Assembly (NCBI GenBank): GCA_021798275.1
Contig: JAJZMK010000029.1
Span: forward strand, 1-41,749
Length of the DNA: 41,749 bases
Direction of reading: 5' to 3'
Source of the DNA: Actinomycetes bacterium
Lineage (GTDB): Bacteria > Actinomycetota > Acidimicrobiia > Acidimicrobiales > Bog-793
Shown: positions 25,245 to 34,607 of the stretch, piece after piece
Layout: every line of letters begins with the position of its first letter
Position numbering within the stretch: the first letter of the stretch is position 1
Notes under the pieces: generated by a model
What the model was told of the DNA's origin: nothing
The model's input: only the letters and a program-made list of their open reading frames with translations
Databases searched by the model: none
Position numbers and translations under genes: made by a program

Positions 25245-27752
25245 TTAGATCGATGAAGTCGCTTTATCTCCGGTTCCGACTGTCTTTTTATTACGGTATC
25301 TCTCGTATACACCTGGACCAAAACCAAGTCCCAAGATCCCTACCGCCAGCATGGCAAAAAATTCCGGATAATAAGGGTCTGCCTGATACAAAAAGCGTAC
25401 GGTGTAGGTACCCTTATTCAAAGTTACGCCCACCAAAGCCGGAGCCACCATTTCAGTCTGAGCAGGTTTGGAATTGACGGTGACGGTCCATCCCGGGTCA
25501 TAAGAAGCGGACAACAAAACAACCGCTCTTCTATTGAGATGGACTTTGGTTGTAAGCTCTCCTTCAACCAAGTCGGGACGTTCGCTGATAACATATCCCG
25601 GTGATCCGGAAGGCTGCTGATTTGGTGCCAAGGTCGGCTTAGCCGCCGGTGCGCCGTCATAGGCTACCGTCGGATATATTTTCTTATAAGGTAAGTTGCT
25701 GTCTATAAAGCTGAGTGATTTGGCACCGATATCGCTTCTGTTTTCCGCTATGGTACCTCTGGTATCGACCACCTGGACATAGCTGTTGGAAGGTATTTCC
25801 CAGAGACTGTAGTAGGGGTTACTCATAATTTTCTTTGCTTTGACTGACAGGTCACTTATCGTGGAAGTATAGGGGGATAAAATAATGTATCTGATGCCAA
25901 ACATGGAGTAATCGCCAGGGTTGCACTGATCAAAATTCTGTTCCGGGTTTGACATTAATGCAGCCGTACGCATGGTATAGCCGACTTCAGGAACGTTATA
26001 CTGCTCTATCCACTTGTAGACAGGGAATTGTAGACCGTCCGTCGGGTTAACTTCCGCTATCGACTCCACAGGATTGGTGGTAAGAGCAGATTGCTGCTGT
26101 TTTGTCAATTGTGGATCACTTACCCCGTTTGAGGTATAGCACTGAGCGGCGTTGACATTCCCGAAAGTTTCCTGTGTACCGGCCCAGACTCTCCCGTCGC
26201 CCAGTTGCTTAATCTTATCGATAATTGGCATCAAGAACGGCTTATATTGAATATCAGCCTCGTGTTCGACGGATATATCTTGACTGTTAGCGGCATCCTG
26301 GGAGGCGATGGCAGTCCAGGCGGGAGAAAGTGCGCCAACCAAGACCACTGTGCCGAGGGCGGCAGAAAAAGCTGACTTGTAAATAGGGCGGAATGAGCCT
26401 GTGTTTATATAAGCCCATTTCCCAATAATCTTGGCAAGCTTGAGCGAATATCGGCCGATTTCAAACGCTCCCATGCCGGCAAAGTAAATACAGGTCAGTT
26501 GGAGACCCATCAGGAATCTGCGGAGAAACAGATCTTCACTTCCGGGGATAAGGCGAATGAGCGGTCCCCAGAATGGTTTGCCGAACATTAAAAGTGCCGA
26601 GATAAAAAACATAACCAGCAGAGGCCTGACTCTTTGATCCTTTGAGATTCTGGCCAGAGCAATGATTATACCGATGATTGCCAGGATAGTGATAATGGGA
26701 AAGCGGTTGTTATCAAGTAAGCTCCCGTCAAAAAACCACCTGATAATCGGCCGGGCGCCGTATGATTGCGAAATGTAAGTGGGGGCCAACAACTCATTGA
26801 CGGCTGCCCAACGTTTATATTGTAAAACAGGAATTACCACAAACCCGAGGCATAGGCCGGTCCCTACTAAAAGTACTCCGGCTCGTTTGAGACGGTTTTT
26901 TAGATCGGACGGTACTAACCAAGGGAACAAGATGATGGGGGCAATGGCAAGGTAGCCCGTCATAAAGTGAAAAGCCGTAGTGAGAGTGATTAAGATACCC
27001 GCTACCAACAATTTCTTTGAAGATTCCATTGCCCTGTAGGTAAACCCCCAGGCAAGGGGTAAAAACCACATACCCCAAAGTTGAGTCGTCAGACCGTATC
27101 CTACCCAAATATAAGTCTTTTGTTCGTAGCCGATAAATTGGTTACTGGCAATAAGTGGTGAAACCAAAGCAGCGGCTGCGGCGACCCAGGGGTTCAAGCG
27201 AAAAAGTCTTGCCGAGATGTATATAGTGATCGGCCATGTGGCAAGTAGTAGGTAAAGAAGCCAGGCAAAAGTCGTTGACTGACCGAAGATAAGACCGATT
27301 GATCCCGTTACTATAGATGAAAGGCTTTGGTAGTGTAAAAACTGTGGAGATCCAAGCTGGAGATACGGCCACCAACCGTCGAGTGGCAGGTGACCGTGTG
27401 TGAGTTGAGAGGCCGCCCATCTGGCCATTTGTGCATGGACTGAGGCGTCGTCTATATAGGCCACGGTTGTCGTCTCTGCCCAAAGCTCTTTTAGACCAAA
27501 CCCTACGGCTATAGCTACCAAAACCAACGGACCAAACCTGTTGAGAAGTTTTACCCCTTTGTCGGTAACCGAATCGGCCATGTCCATTCTTCTGGACTGA
27601 CCCGGATTTTTGCCTATCGGAGATGTATTTCTACCAGGGTTTCCCATAGCTGCGGTTTGAGGCGCGTTTTCCCGCATCTCAGATGTCTTGATATTGGGGC
27701 GGTTGCCGGGAGAGCGGGGAGCTCTTTTTTTTCGGGAAGATCGATTGGCCAT
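25245..27752 (-). CDS. Large multi-pass membrane protein (GT-C / YfhO-like)
   Basis: 835 aa, many TM helices in the N-terminal two-thirds and a soluble C-terminal domain ending in a TM helix and basic tail; WTVTVNSKPAQTEMVAPALVGVTLNKGTYTVRFLY is YfhO-like. Confidence 0.75.
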   Translation of the reverse strand: MANRSSRKKRAPRSPGNRPNIKTSEMRENAPQTAAMGNPGRNTSPIGKNPGQSRRMDMADSVTDKGVKLLNRFGPLVLVAIAVGFGLKELWAETTTVAYIDDASVHAQMARWAASQLTHGHLPLDGWWPYLQLGSPQFLHYQSLSSIVTGSIGLIFGQSTTFAWLLYLLLATWPITIYISARLFRLNPWVAAAAALVSPLIASNQFIGYEQKTYIWVGYGLTTQLWGMWFLPLAWGFTYRAMESSKKLLVAGILITLTTAFHFMTGYLAIAPIILFPWLVPSDLKNRLKRAGVLLVGTGLCLGFVVIPVLQYKRWAAVNELLAPTYISQSYGARPIIRWFFDGSLLDNNRFPIITILAIIGIIIALARISKDQRVRPLLVMFFISALLMFGKPFWGPLIRLIPGSEDLFLRRFLMGLQLTCIYFAGMGAFEIGRYSLKLAKIIGKWAYINTGSFRPIYKSAFSAALGTVVLVGALSPAWTAIASQDAANSQDISVEHEADIQYKPFLMPIIDKIKQLGDGRVWAGTQETFGNVNAAQCYTSNGVSDPQLTKQQQSALTTNPVESIAEVNPTDGLQFPVYKWIEQYNVPEVGYTMRTAALMSNPEQNFDQCNPGDYSMFGIRYIILSPYTSTISDLSVKAKKIMSNPYYSLWEIPSNSYVQVVDTRGTIAENRSDIGAKSLSFIDSNLPYKKIYPTVAYDGAPAAKPTLAPNQQPSGSPGYVISERPDLVEGELTTKVHLNRRAVVLLSASYDPGWTVTVNSKPAQTEMVAPALVGVTLNKGTYTVRFLYQADPYYPEFFAMLAVGILGLGFGPGVYERYRNKKTVGTGDKATSSI

Positions 27753-28371
27753 AGGAATGAAGAATAGTTGTTTTAAAACCTATGTGTATAAAAAAATTAC
27801 TTAAAGCATATCAGATGGGGTAAAAAACGATTCACAGTAATTTTTAAGAAATGATAAAGTTTTAATAACCAAAACAGTAACAAGTAAAAGTTTTGAAAGA
27901 TTATAACTAGCTTTGAAAAGGTTTTTCTGCGGACGACTAATAAATAGTCAGGTAGCCGGTAAGTTTACAAGGTACAGCCTGGCCAATGTGAAAAATATCT
28001 ATACTTCCTAGTAGATGGCAATAAGCTTATCATCTGCAATTTGTCGACTAGCATGCTACCCCTGATAACTGATTGTCCGGAAAGCTTAGGTATGGTGAGA
28101 GATTGATGTAAATATAAGAATTCGTGCTCTATTTTTCAAGCCTTTAGTTTATTAGAGAAGGTTGCTTTGGCCTTGATTGGTTTTTTGAGTTTTCCCCGGC
28201 TATTTCTTTTAGAATATCAAGCTATAAAGAGTAGTTAGCGGTAGAGTTCCTAGGTGTGCAGTCTTGTAAGATATAACAACCGTAATTTTGAAAAGTTTTA
28301 GGTAAATGTGTGCCGGGTGTATGGATAATGCCAACGGGTTTTTAGATGGGAAATAAAGGTTTGTTGAAATA

Positions 28372-30390
28372 ATGGCAATCATAGATGAACATTTGGGCAG
28401 AGTATTGAGTGATCGATACCGCCTAATGAAGCCCATCGCCAGCGGCTCATCAGCACATGTCTATGCGGCTACAGACGTCACGCTAAAACGTACCGTAGCG
28501 ATTAAATTATTGCACCCCGGTCTCAGTGGCGATAAGCACTTTTCCAAACTTCTTCTCCAGGAGGCTCATGCGGTTGCCTCGTTAAACCATCCCAATATCG
28601 TCCAGGTGTATGACTGCGGGACGGATCAAGGAAACTCTTATCTGGTTCTGGAGTATCTGAGCGGCGGTTCTCTGGCCGCTCTTTTTGACAGTGGGTCTCA
28701 CCTCGACGTTTCGCAGGCATGTTCTTTGGGCTTGGAATTGGCCAGAGGACTTGCTTATGCCCACAGGCGGGGCTTTATACACAGAGACATTAAACCGGCA
28801 AATATTCTTTTTAGTGAAGACCAAGTACCCAAAATAGCCGATTTTGGTTTGGCCAAAGCTTTGGCAGCGGCGTCCACCACGGAACCTCTGGGAGGACAAT
28901 TAGTCACGGCCCGCTACGCTTCTCCCGAGCAAGCGGAGGGTATTGCACTTGACGCGAGATCCGACGTGTATTCGCTGGCTATTGTGCTCTATGAAGCTGT
29001 AACAGGTAAAGTCCCTTTCCTAAAAGATACGACATTAGCGACCTTGACTGCCAGAGTCGGCGCCATATTGCCGCGGGCTAATGAACTCGGACCCTTGATG
29101 CCCATTTTAGCCCAAGCAGCGATAAGTGAGCCTTTGGCAAGACTTGACTCCGCTGAATTGGTAAAAGAACTGGAAATTCTAAAGTCATATCTAAAGCCTG
29201 CTCTGCCTCTCCCGATAAGAGTCGCTGAAATTTCCTCTCCGCCACAAGAGAGCAAGATAGCAAAGTCATCTAAAGTTGTGCAAACGCCGCAGTTAAAAAA
29301 TGACAAAGGCGGACGAGAAAGAGACGATGATCTGGGCGACGATCTGATTGCCAGCGGACTCATTAAAGAAAGCCGCAGTGGAGTAAATGCCAAAGAGCAT
29401 AGTTCGAAAACAGGTAAGGACGCCGATTTTGTCAGCAATGCCGACAAGAGTGATTTGAGTTCGGCTTTGGCGGAAGAACCTTTTAATGTCTTTGGAGTCG
29501 ATAAGAAATCCGGCAAAGGCAAATTTTTCGCCATTACCCTAGTCATACTTATTTTACTGGCGGGCGGGGGTTTTTACGCATATGGAAAGTTGAAATACTC
29601 CCAAAAAGTTCCTTCTCTTGTGGGTGTCAGTTATCAAAGGGCCAAAAGCTTAGTTTTGGCAAATAACTTAAAGCTCGATATCTCTCATAGGAGATATTCA
29701 AGTATCGAACCTGCCGGACTCGTGATCTCCCAGTCACCCGCGCCGGGAATGCGTCTTGAAAAAGGGCAGGTTGTGAAAATTATTCTTTCACTTGGGCATG
29801 CTCCGGTTGCAGTTCCACTACATCTGGTCGGCGAGAAAGAAGCCGCGGTTGTTGCCAAGCTTGCGGGGGATGGTTTTAAATATACGGTTATCGATAAGTA
29901 TCAAAATAAGATACCGGCCGGTCAGGTTGTGTCAGTCATCCCCTCTTCAGGTATGGTCAAGTTTGGTTCTAAAATCAAAATAACCGAGTCAAAAGGGCCG
30001 GCCCCAAGGACCATACCGCAATTGGCCGGCTATGACTGGGCGCAGGCTTCGCTCAAACTTAGTAAGTTGGGCCTGTCGCCCGTCCAAGTGACCAGTTTTT
30101 CCAATACCATCACAGCGGGTGAAGTGATTTCAACGTCACCGGCCATGGGGACAAAAGGTATTCCAGTCGGTAGCAAAGTAACGGTCAACATATCTAAAGG
30201 CCCGTTGCTGGTCGCCGTTCCGAGTGTATCTGGAATGACTATCAAAGAAGCCATAACGGCGATAAATAACGCCGGTCTCCAAGTAACAGAGCAAATAGGT
30301 CCGCCTTTTGCCACCACAGCTTCCACAACAAGTCCGGCGCCCGGCGCCGAGGTCCGTCCCGGTACCTCGATAACTCTTTATGTAAGCTAG
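28372..30390 (+). CDS. Ser/Thr protein kinase with four PASTA domains (PknB/StkP-like)
   Basis: GFIHRDIKPANILFSEDQVPKIADFGLAKAL, ARYASPEQAEG, SDVYSLAIVLYEAVTGKVPF; TM FFAITLVILILLAGGGFYAYG; four PASTA units. Confidence 0.96.
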   Translation: MAIIDEHLGRVLSDRYRLMKPIASGSSAHVYAATDVTLKRTVAIKLLHPGLSGDKHFSKLLLQEAHAVASLNHPNIVQVYDCGTDQGNSYLVLEYLSGGSLAALFDSGSHLDVSQACSLGLELARGLAYAHRRGFIHRDIKPANILFSEDQVPKIADFGLAKALAAASTTEPLGGQLVTARYASPEQAEGIALDARSDVYSLAIVLYEAVTGKVPFLKDTTLATLTARVGAILPRANELGPLMPILAQAAISEPLARLDSAELVKELEILKSYLKPALPLPIRVAEISSPPQESKIAKSSKVVQTPQLKNDKGGRERDDDLGDDLIASGLIKESRSGVNAKEHSSKTGKDADFVSNADKSDLSSALAEEPFNVFGVDKKSGKGKFFAITLVILILLAGGGFYAYGKLKYSQKVPSLVGVSYQRAKSLVLANNLKLDISHRRYSSIEPAGLVISQSPAPGMRLEKGQVVKIILSLGHAPVAVPLHLVGEKEAAVVAKLAGDGFKYTVIDKYQNKIPAGQVVSVIPSSGMVKFGSKIKITESKGPAPRTIPQLAGYDWAQASLKLSKLGLSPVQVTSFSNTITAGEVISTSPAMGTKGIPVGSKVTVNISKGPLLVAVPSVSGMTIKEAITAINNAGLQVTEQIGPPFATTASTTSPAPGAEVRPGTSITLYVS

Positions 30391-30498
30391 TCCTTTTTCT
30401 AAATAAGGCAGATATTTAGCTCTATATCAATCTGTACAGGTTCTGAATCGGTAATACCGTATTTGTCGCTATGTGGAGACAAAGTTATTTTGATCCGG

Positions 30499-30906
30499 CT
30501 ATTTTGTTATTTCCCGTAGCTTTTCTGTGATCTCAAGCTGCACTTGCCCAGGTGGAGTGCTCTGGTAGGCAAGGAGTTTGCCGACGTCTCCTTCCACCAT
30601 GATTTTGCCCGTCATAAAGGCCTGTAGGGCAGCGTCACCGTTGCCGTCAATCAAGACGGCCTTACAGGTATCGTAATCCAAAGTTACGAAAACATCCGGT
30701 GTATCTAATTGTCCCAGGTCTATAACAAGTTTGCCATCGCGTGAATCCAGAAAAGCTTTTATTTCGCCCTCTTGGAAAGGTGTATTGAGGATGGTGAGGT
30801 TCATGGTTACTTCCAAAGGGGCTTCGGATGCCTTATCTTTGTAGCTGTCCTGTATTTCTTTCGCCGATGTGATCCATTCCGCACTTAAAAATTCATGTTT
30901 GGCCAT
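30499..30906 (-). CDS. SCP2 sterol-carrier-like protein
   Basis: MAKHEFLSAEWITSAKEIQ...VFVTLDYDTCKAVLIDGNGDAALQAFMTGKIMVEGDVGKLLAYQ; the ORF extends to 30972 but MAKHEF at 30906 is a more likely start. Confidence 0.8.
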   Translation of the reverse strand: MAKHEFLSAEWITSAKEIQDSYKDKASEAPLEVTMNLTILNTPFQEGEIKAFLDSRDGKLVIDLGQLDTPDVFVTLDYDTCKAVLIDGNGDAALQAFMTGKIMVEGDVGKLLAYQSTPPGQVQLEITEKLREITK

Positions 30907-31259
30907 GCCGGTACGATAGGACAGATTTTTGGCTTTCGTGGGCAAAATGGCAATAAAGTTTGCAAAAGGCAATATTTTATCGACAGCCTATTTGTTTTTC
31001 GAAAGAAAGTTTCCGGGTAAAACGCATCTGAAACGGGAAATCAATTGGAGGTGTAAAATAAACCATCAGAAGGAATATTTTTCTAAAACTTCCGATAAGC
31101 AATGTCTCAACCGCCAAGAAGCACTAATTTGGATTCCAGACGGAGTGATAAGCCAAGCTTACCTATTGCACCTGACCTATTGGGAAAAGATACTTTGCAG
31201 TATTTGTCTTTTCTGGGTAGTTGGTGAATTGGAAAATAAAATATAAACGAGGTAAAAGA

Positions 31260-31577
31260 GTGCCCGAAGATTTAGATAAGAACTTGATAGGAAAAGACGA
31301 GGTTATCAAAGTGGCGAAGTTGGCCAGGCTTTCTTTTGAAGACGATGAAGCGACCAAGATCTCATCTGAGCTATCAACGATATTAAAGCACTTTGAGGCG
31401 ATGCAAAGCGTTAACACGGAGAACCTGGCACCCATGGCACATTCAATGGATGTCACTAACGTACTGAGAGAAGACGAGGCCACGATGTCGTTAGAAAGAG
31501 ACGAAGTCCTTCTTAGTGCGCCGGCTGTCAGTGAGAATAGATTTTTAGTACCGAGGATACTCAAGGAGGAAGAGTGA
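31260..31577 (+). CDS. gatC: Asp-tRNA(Asn)/Glu-tRNA(Gln) amidotransferase subunit C
   Basis: EVIKVAKLARLSFEDDEATKISSELSTILKHFEAMQSVNTENLAPM; GTG start with GAGG upstream; overlaps gatA. Confidence 0.93.
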   Translation: MPEDLDKNLIGKDEVIKVAKLARLSFEDDEATKISSELSTILKHFEAMQSVNTENLAPMAHSMDVTNVLREDEATMSLERDEVLLSAPAVSENRFLVPRILKEEE

Positions 31578-33055
31578 GCTCAGGCATTCGGCCGCCGCGC
31601 TTTGGCGCTGGGAAAGGACAAATTCCTTCTACGGTAAGTGAACTTGTGAAACTCGTTCAAAAAGGGGAAATCAAAGCGCAGGAGATTTTGGAAGTTTCCC
31701 TACAGACAATTGCCGAAAGCGATGGAGAGATCAACAGTTTTAATTTGGTTCTCCATGAGCAGGCTCTTGAAGATGCCAAAAAAGTCGACGCGTCAATAGC
31801 AAAAGGTGGTTTTAGCGGACGCTTGGCCGGAATACCTATTGCCATCAAAGACAATATATGTACGAGGGGTATCTCAACAACGTGCTCATCAAAGATACTG
31901 GCCAATTGGAAGCCGCCCTATGACGCTTCCGTAATAACCAAACTGAAAAGTGAAGGGGCCATCATCGTCGGTAAGACCAACATGGATGAGTTTGCCATGG
32001 GGTCGTCGACAGAAACCTCATTTTTTGGTCCGACCAAGAATCCTTGGGATAAAGAGAGGGTTCCCGGCGGTTCATCCGGAGGATCAGCAGCAGCCGTCGC
32101 TGCCGGTATGGTGCCACTTGCCATTGGATCAGATACCGGAGGATCTATCAGACAGCCGGCTTCTTTGTGTGGCGTGGTGGGGATCAAGCCTACTTACGGA
32201 CTTGTTTCCAGGTACGGGCTTGTTGCTTTCGCCAGTTCTCTCGATCAGATAGGACCTTTTGCCTCTTGCGTTGACGACGCCGCGCTGTTACTTGACGTAC
32301 TGGCATTTCACGACGAGAAAGATTCCACTTCCCTGGGTAGAGATCGCTATCAATCCGGGAATGTAAATATTGACGTATCTTCGCTAAAAGTCGGCATTAT
32401 AAGTAATTTCTTGCCAAATGCCGCAGAGTCGTGCCATCAGGCTGTAACAGATGCTGCCCGTGTCCTGGCTAATTTTGGGGCTAAGGTTGACGAAGTTGAT
32501 ATAAAGGAATTGGATTATGCCATTGCGGCTTATTACATTATCGCCCCGGCTGAAGCTTCTTCCAACCTTGCCCGTTTTGACGGTGTCCGTTATGGTTTAA
32601 GAGTCGACGGAGCCGATGTGGAAGAAATGAATATTAAAACCAGAACCGAAGGTTTCGGCGTGGAAGTGAAGAGACGGATCATGCTCGGTACTTACGCTCT
32701 TTCTGCCGGTTATTACGACGCATATTATTTACAGGCACAAAAAATACGTACTTTGGTCAAGGATGCGTTTAATAAAGCTTACGGTAAGTACGATCTCCTA
32801 CTCTCACCGACAAGTCCGACCGTGGCTTTCCCACTTGGTTCCAAGGTTGCCGATCCGCTGAGCATGTACCTCTCGGACCTGTATACCATACCTACCAATT
32901 TAGCCGGTCACCCGGCAATAAGCGTCCCCTATGGTATAGGGGAAGACGATATGCCTGTCGGACTACAACTACTAGGCCCTGCTCTTTCGGAGTCTTTGTT
33001 GATCAAAGTAGCCAAGATGCTGGAAGAAAACAATACCGATAAACAGGATAACTAA
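31574..33055 (+). CDS. gatA: Asp-tRNA(Asn)/Glu-tRNA(Gln) amidotransferase subunit A
   Basis: Amidase signature GGSSGGSAAAVAAGMVPLAIGSDTGGSIRQPASLCG with catalytic Lys in AIKDNI. Confidence 0.97.
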   Translation: MSSGIRPPRFGAGKGQIPSTVSELVKLVQKGEIKAQEILEVSLQTIAESDGEINSFNLVLHEQALEDAKKVDASIAKGGFSGRLAGIPIAIKDNICTRGISTTCSSKILANWKPPYDASVITKLKSEGAIIVGKTNMDEFAMGSSTETSFFGPTKNPWDKERVPGGSSGGSAAAVAAGMVPLAIGSDTGGSIRQPASLCGVVGIKPTYGLVSRYGLVAFASSLDQIGPFASCVDDAALLLDVLAFHDEKDSTSLGRDRYQSGNVNIDVSSLKVGIISNFLPNAAESCHQAVTDAARVLANFGAKVDEVDIKELDYAIAAYYIIAPAEASSNLARFDGVRYGLRVDGADVEEMNIKTRTEGFGVEVKRRIMLGTYALSAGYYDAYYLQAQKIRTLVKDAFNKAYGKYDLLLSPTSPTVAFPLGSKVADPLSMYLSDLYTIPTNLAGHPAISVPYGIGEDDMPVGLQLLGPALSESLLIKVAKMLEENNTDKQDN

Positions 33056-33066
33056 AAGGACGCAAG

Positions 33067-34527
33067 ATGGCTCAAGATTTATTGAACTCAAGCAAAGATG
33101 ATGCTCTGACAGGATTTGAGATTGTCGTCGGGCTGGAAGTACACTGCGAGTTGTTGACGCAGACAAAGTTGTTTTGTGGATGTAGAAATAACTTCGGGGA
33201 CGAGCCGAATACAAACATATGTCCGGTATGCCTGGGCTTACCGGGTTCTCTCCCGGTTCTCAACAAAAGAGCCGTGGAGTTAGCAATGAAGATAGGCAAA
33301 GCCTTAAATTGTGAAATATTGCCTTCCAGCTTTCACCGGAAGAATTATTTCTATCCGGATATGCCAAAAGACTTCCAGATTAGCCAATACGATCAGCCCA
33401 TCAATGCTAATGGATATTTGGAGCTTCCAGATAAGTCAAAAGTCGGTGTGGTGCGCGCTCATATCGAAGAAGATACGGGAAAGTCTCTCCACATCGGAGG
33501 AAGCGGCAGAATAGCCGAAGCCAGTAAGTCACTGGTGGATTACAACCGAGCAGGCGTGCCCTTGGTGGAAATAGTATCTGCTCCCGAGATCCGTTCATCA
33601 GAACAGGCAAAAGCTTATGTGCAAGAGCTCAGGTACATACTTGTGGCAACCGGAGCTTCTGATGGGCGGATGGAGGAAGGCTCTTTGCGGGTAGACGCCA
33701 ATGTTTCCGTAAGGCCGGTGGGTTCAAAAGAATTTGGTACAAGATGTGAGATCAAAAACTTAAATTCTTTGCGATCACTTACCCAGGCAATAGAATATGA
33801 GGCAAGACGCCAGGCTGGGTTGATACGTGATGGTAAGAAAGTTACCCAAGAGACCCGACACTATAATGAAGTTACCAATGCAACCTCCTCTATGCGTTCA
33901 AAAGAAGAAGCCAATGACTATAGGTATTTCCCCGAACCTGATCTCGTACCTCTCGTACCAGATGCATCTTGGATAGAAGAGATCACAAGTGACATCCAAT
34001 CACTGCTACCGGCGACAAAAAGGCGTAACCTATCATCTCTGATCGGCGAAGAGTACCAAGATCAGATTTCACTGCTTGTTGAGATAGGTCTGGATGAACT
34101 TGTTTTGGACTCGGTCAAAGCCGGTGCCGATGCAAAATTGGCATTAAATAGAGTCATCAATGAAGCTGCCAGGGAGCCAGAGAAAGCCAGTAGGTTGGCT
34201 GTCAAAGATTTTGTTGACCTCATCAATATGGAATCATCGAATAAGTTAAGTGCCACTCAGTCCAAAGTGGTATTACAGGAAATGCTTACATCAAGCGATC
34301 ATCCGGCAGAGATAGCCAAACGTCTTGGTTTTGAGCAGATGGATCAAGATAGTCTACAAGATAATGTCAGAGGTGTTATTGAAGCAAATCAAGCAGAATG
34401 GGGACGCTATCTTGCTGGCGATGAAAAAGTACTTCAGTTCCTACTCGGGCAAGTTATGCGTTCCACAAAAGGGCGGGCTAACGGGAAAGAAGTCATGGAA
34501 ATCATTGGTAGGCTAAAGAGTAATTAG
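33067..34527 (+). CDS. gatB: Asp-tRNA(Asn)/Glu-tRNA(Gln) amidotransferase subunit B
   Basis: VVGLEVHCELLTQTKLFCGCRNNFGDEPNTNICPVCLGLPGSLPVLN; DYNRAGVPLVEIVS. Confidence 0.97.
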   Translation: MAQDLLNSSKDDALTGFEIVVGLEVHCELLTQTKLFCGCRNNFGDEPNTNICPVCLGLPGSLPVLNKRAVELAMKIGKALNCEILPSSFHRKNYFYPDMPKDFQISQYDQPINANGYLELPDKSKVGVVRAHIEEDTGKSLHIGGSGRIAEASKSLVDYNRAGVPLVEIVSAPEIRSSEQAKAYVQELRYILVATGASDGRMEEGSLRVDANVSVRPVGSKEFGTRCEIKNLNSLRSLTQAIEYEARRQAGLIRDGKKVTQETRHYNEVTNATSSMRSKEEANDYRYFPEPDLVPLVPDASWIEEITSDIQSLLPATKRRNLSSLIGEEYQDQISLLVEIGLDELVLDSVKAGADAKLALNRVINEAAREPEKASRLAVKDFVDLINMESSNKLSATQSKVVLQEMLTSSDHPAEIAKRLGFEQMDQDSLQDNVRGVIEANQAEWGRYLAGDEKVLQFLLGQVMRSTKGRANGKEVMEIIGRLKSN

Positions 34528-34607
34528 TAAGTAATTTAATTCACATTCAAATTATTTAGATGAAATAGCTCCTACTAGATTGCCAACATTTAGGCAAATG
34601 CAAATAT

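Noticed and set aside
27753-28371. Possible small ORF LLEKVALALIGFLSFPRLFLLEYQAIKSS around 28155-28240
   Set aside because: No credible start codon or RBS and AT-rich context; likely random.
28989-29546. 185-aa minus-strand ORF inside the PASTA kinase gene
   Set aside because: Fully antisense to a well-supported kinase linker region; composition looks like an antisense shadow.
30399-30419. CTAAATA-N7-TATTTAG hairpin after the PASTA kinase
   Set aside because: Short AT-only-type stem with no T tract; not distinguishable from background, unlike the other convergent junctions.
34584-34602. Weak hairpin TTGCC-N8-GGCAA at the gatB/GT convergent junction
   Set aside because: Only 5 bp and no T tract; not counted with the long stop-overlapping repeats.
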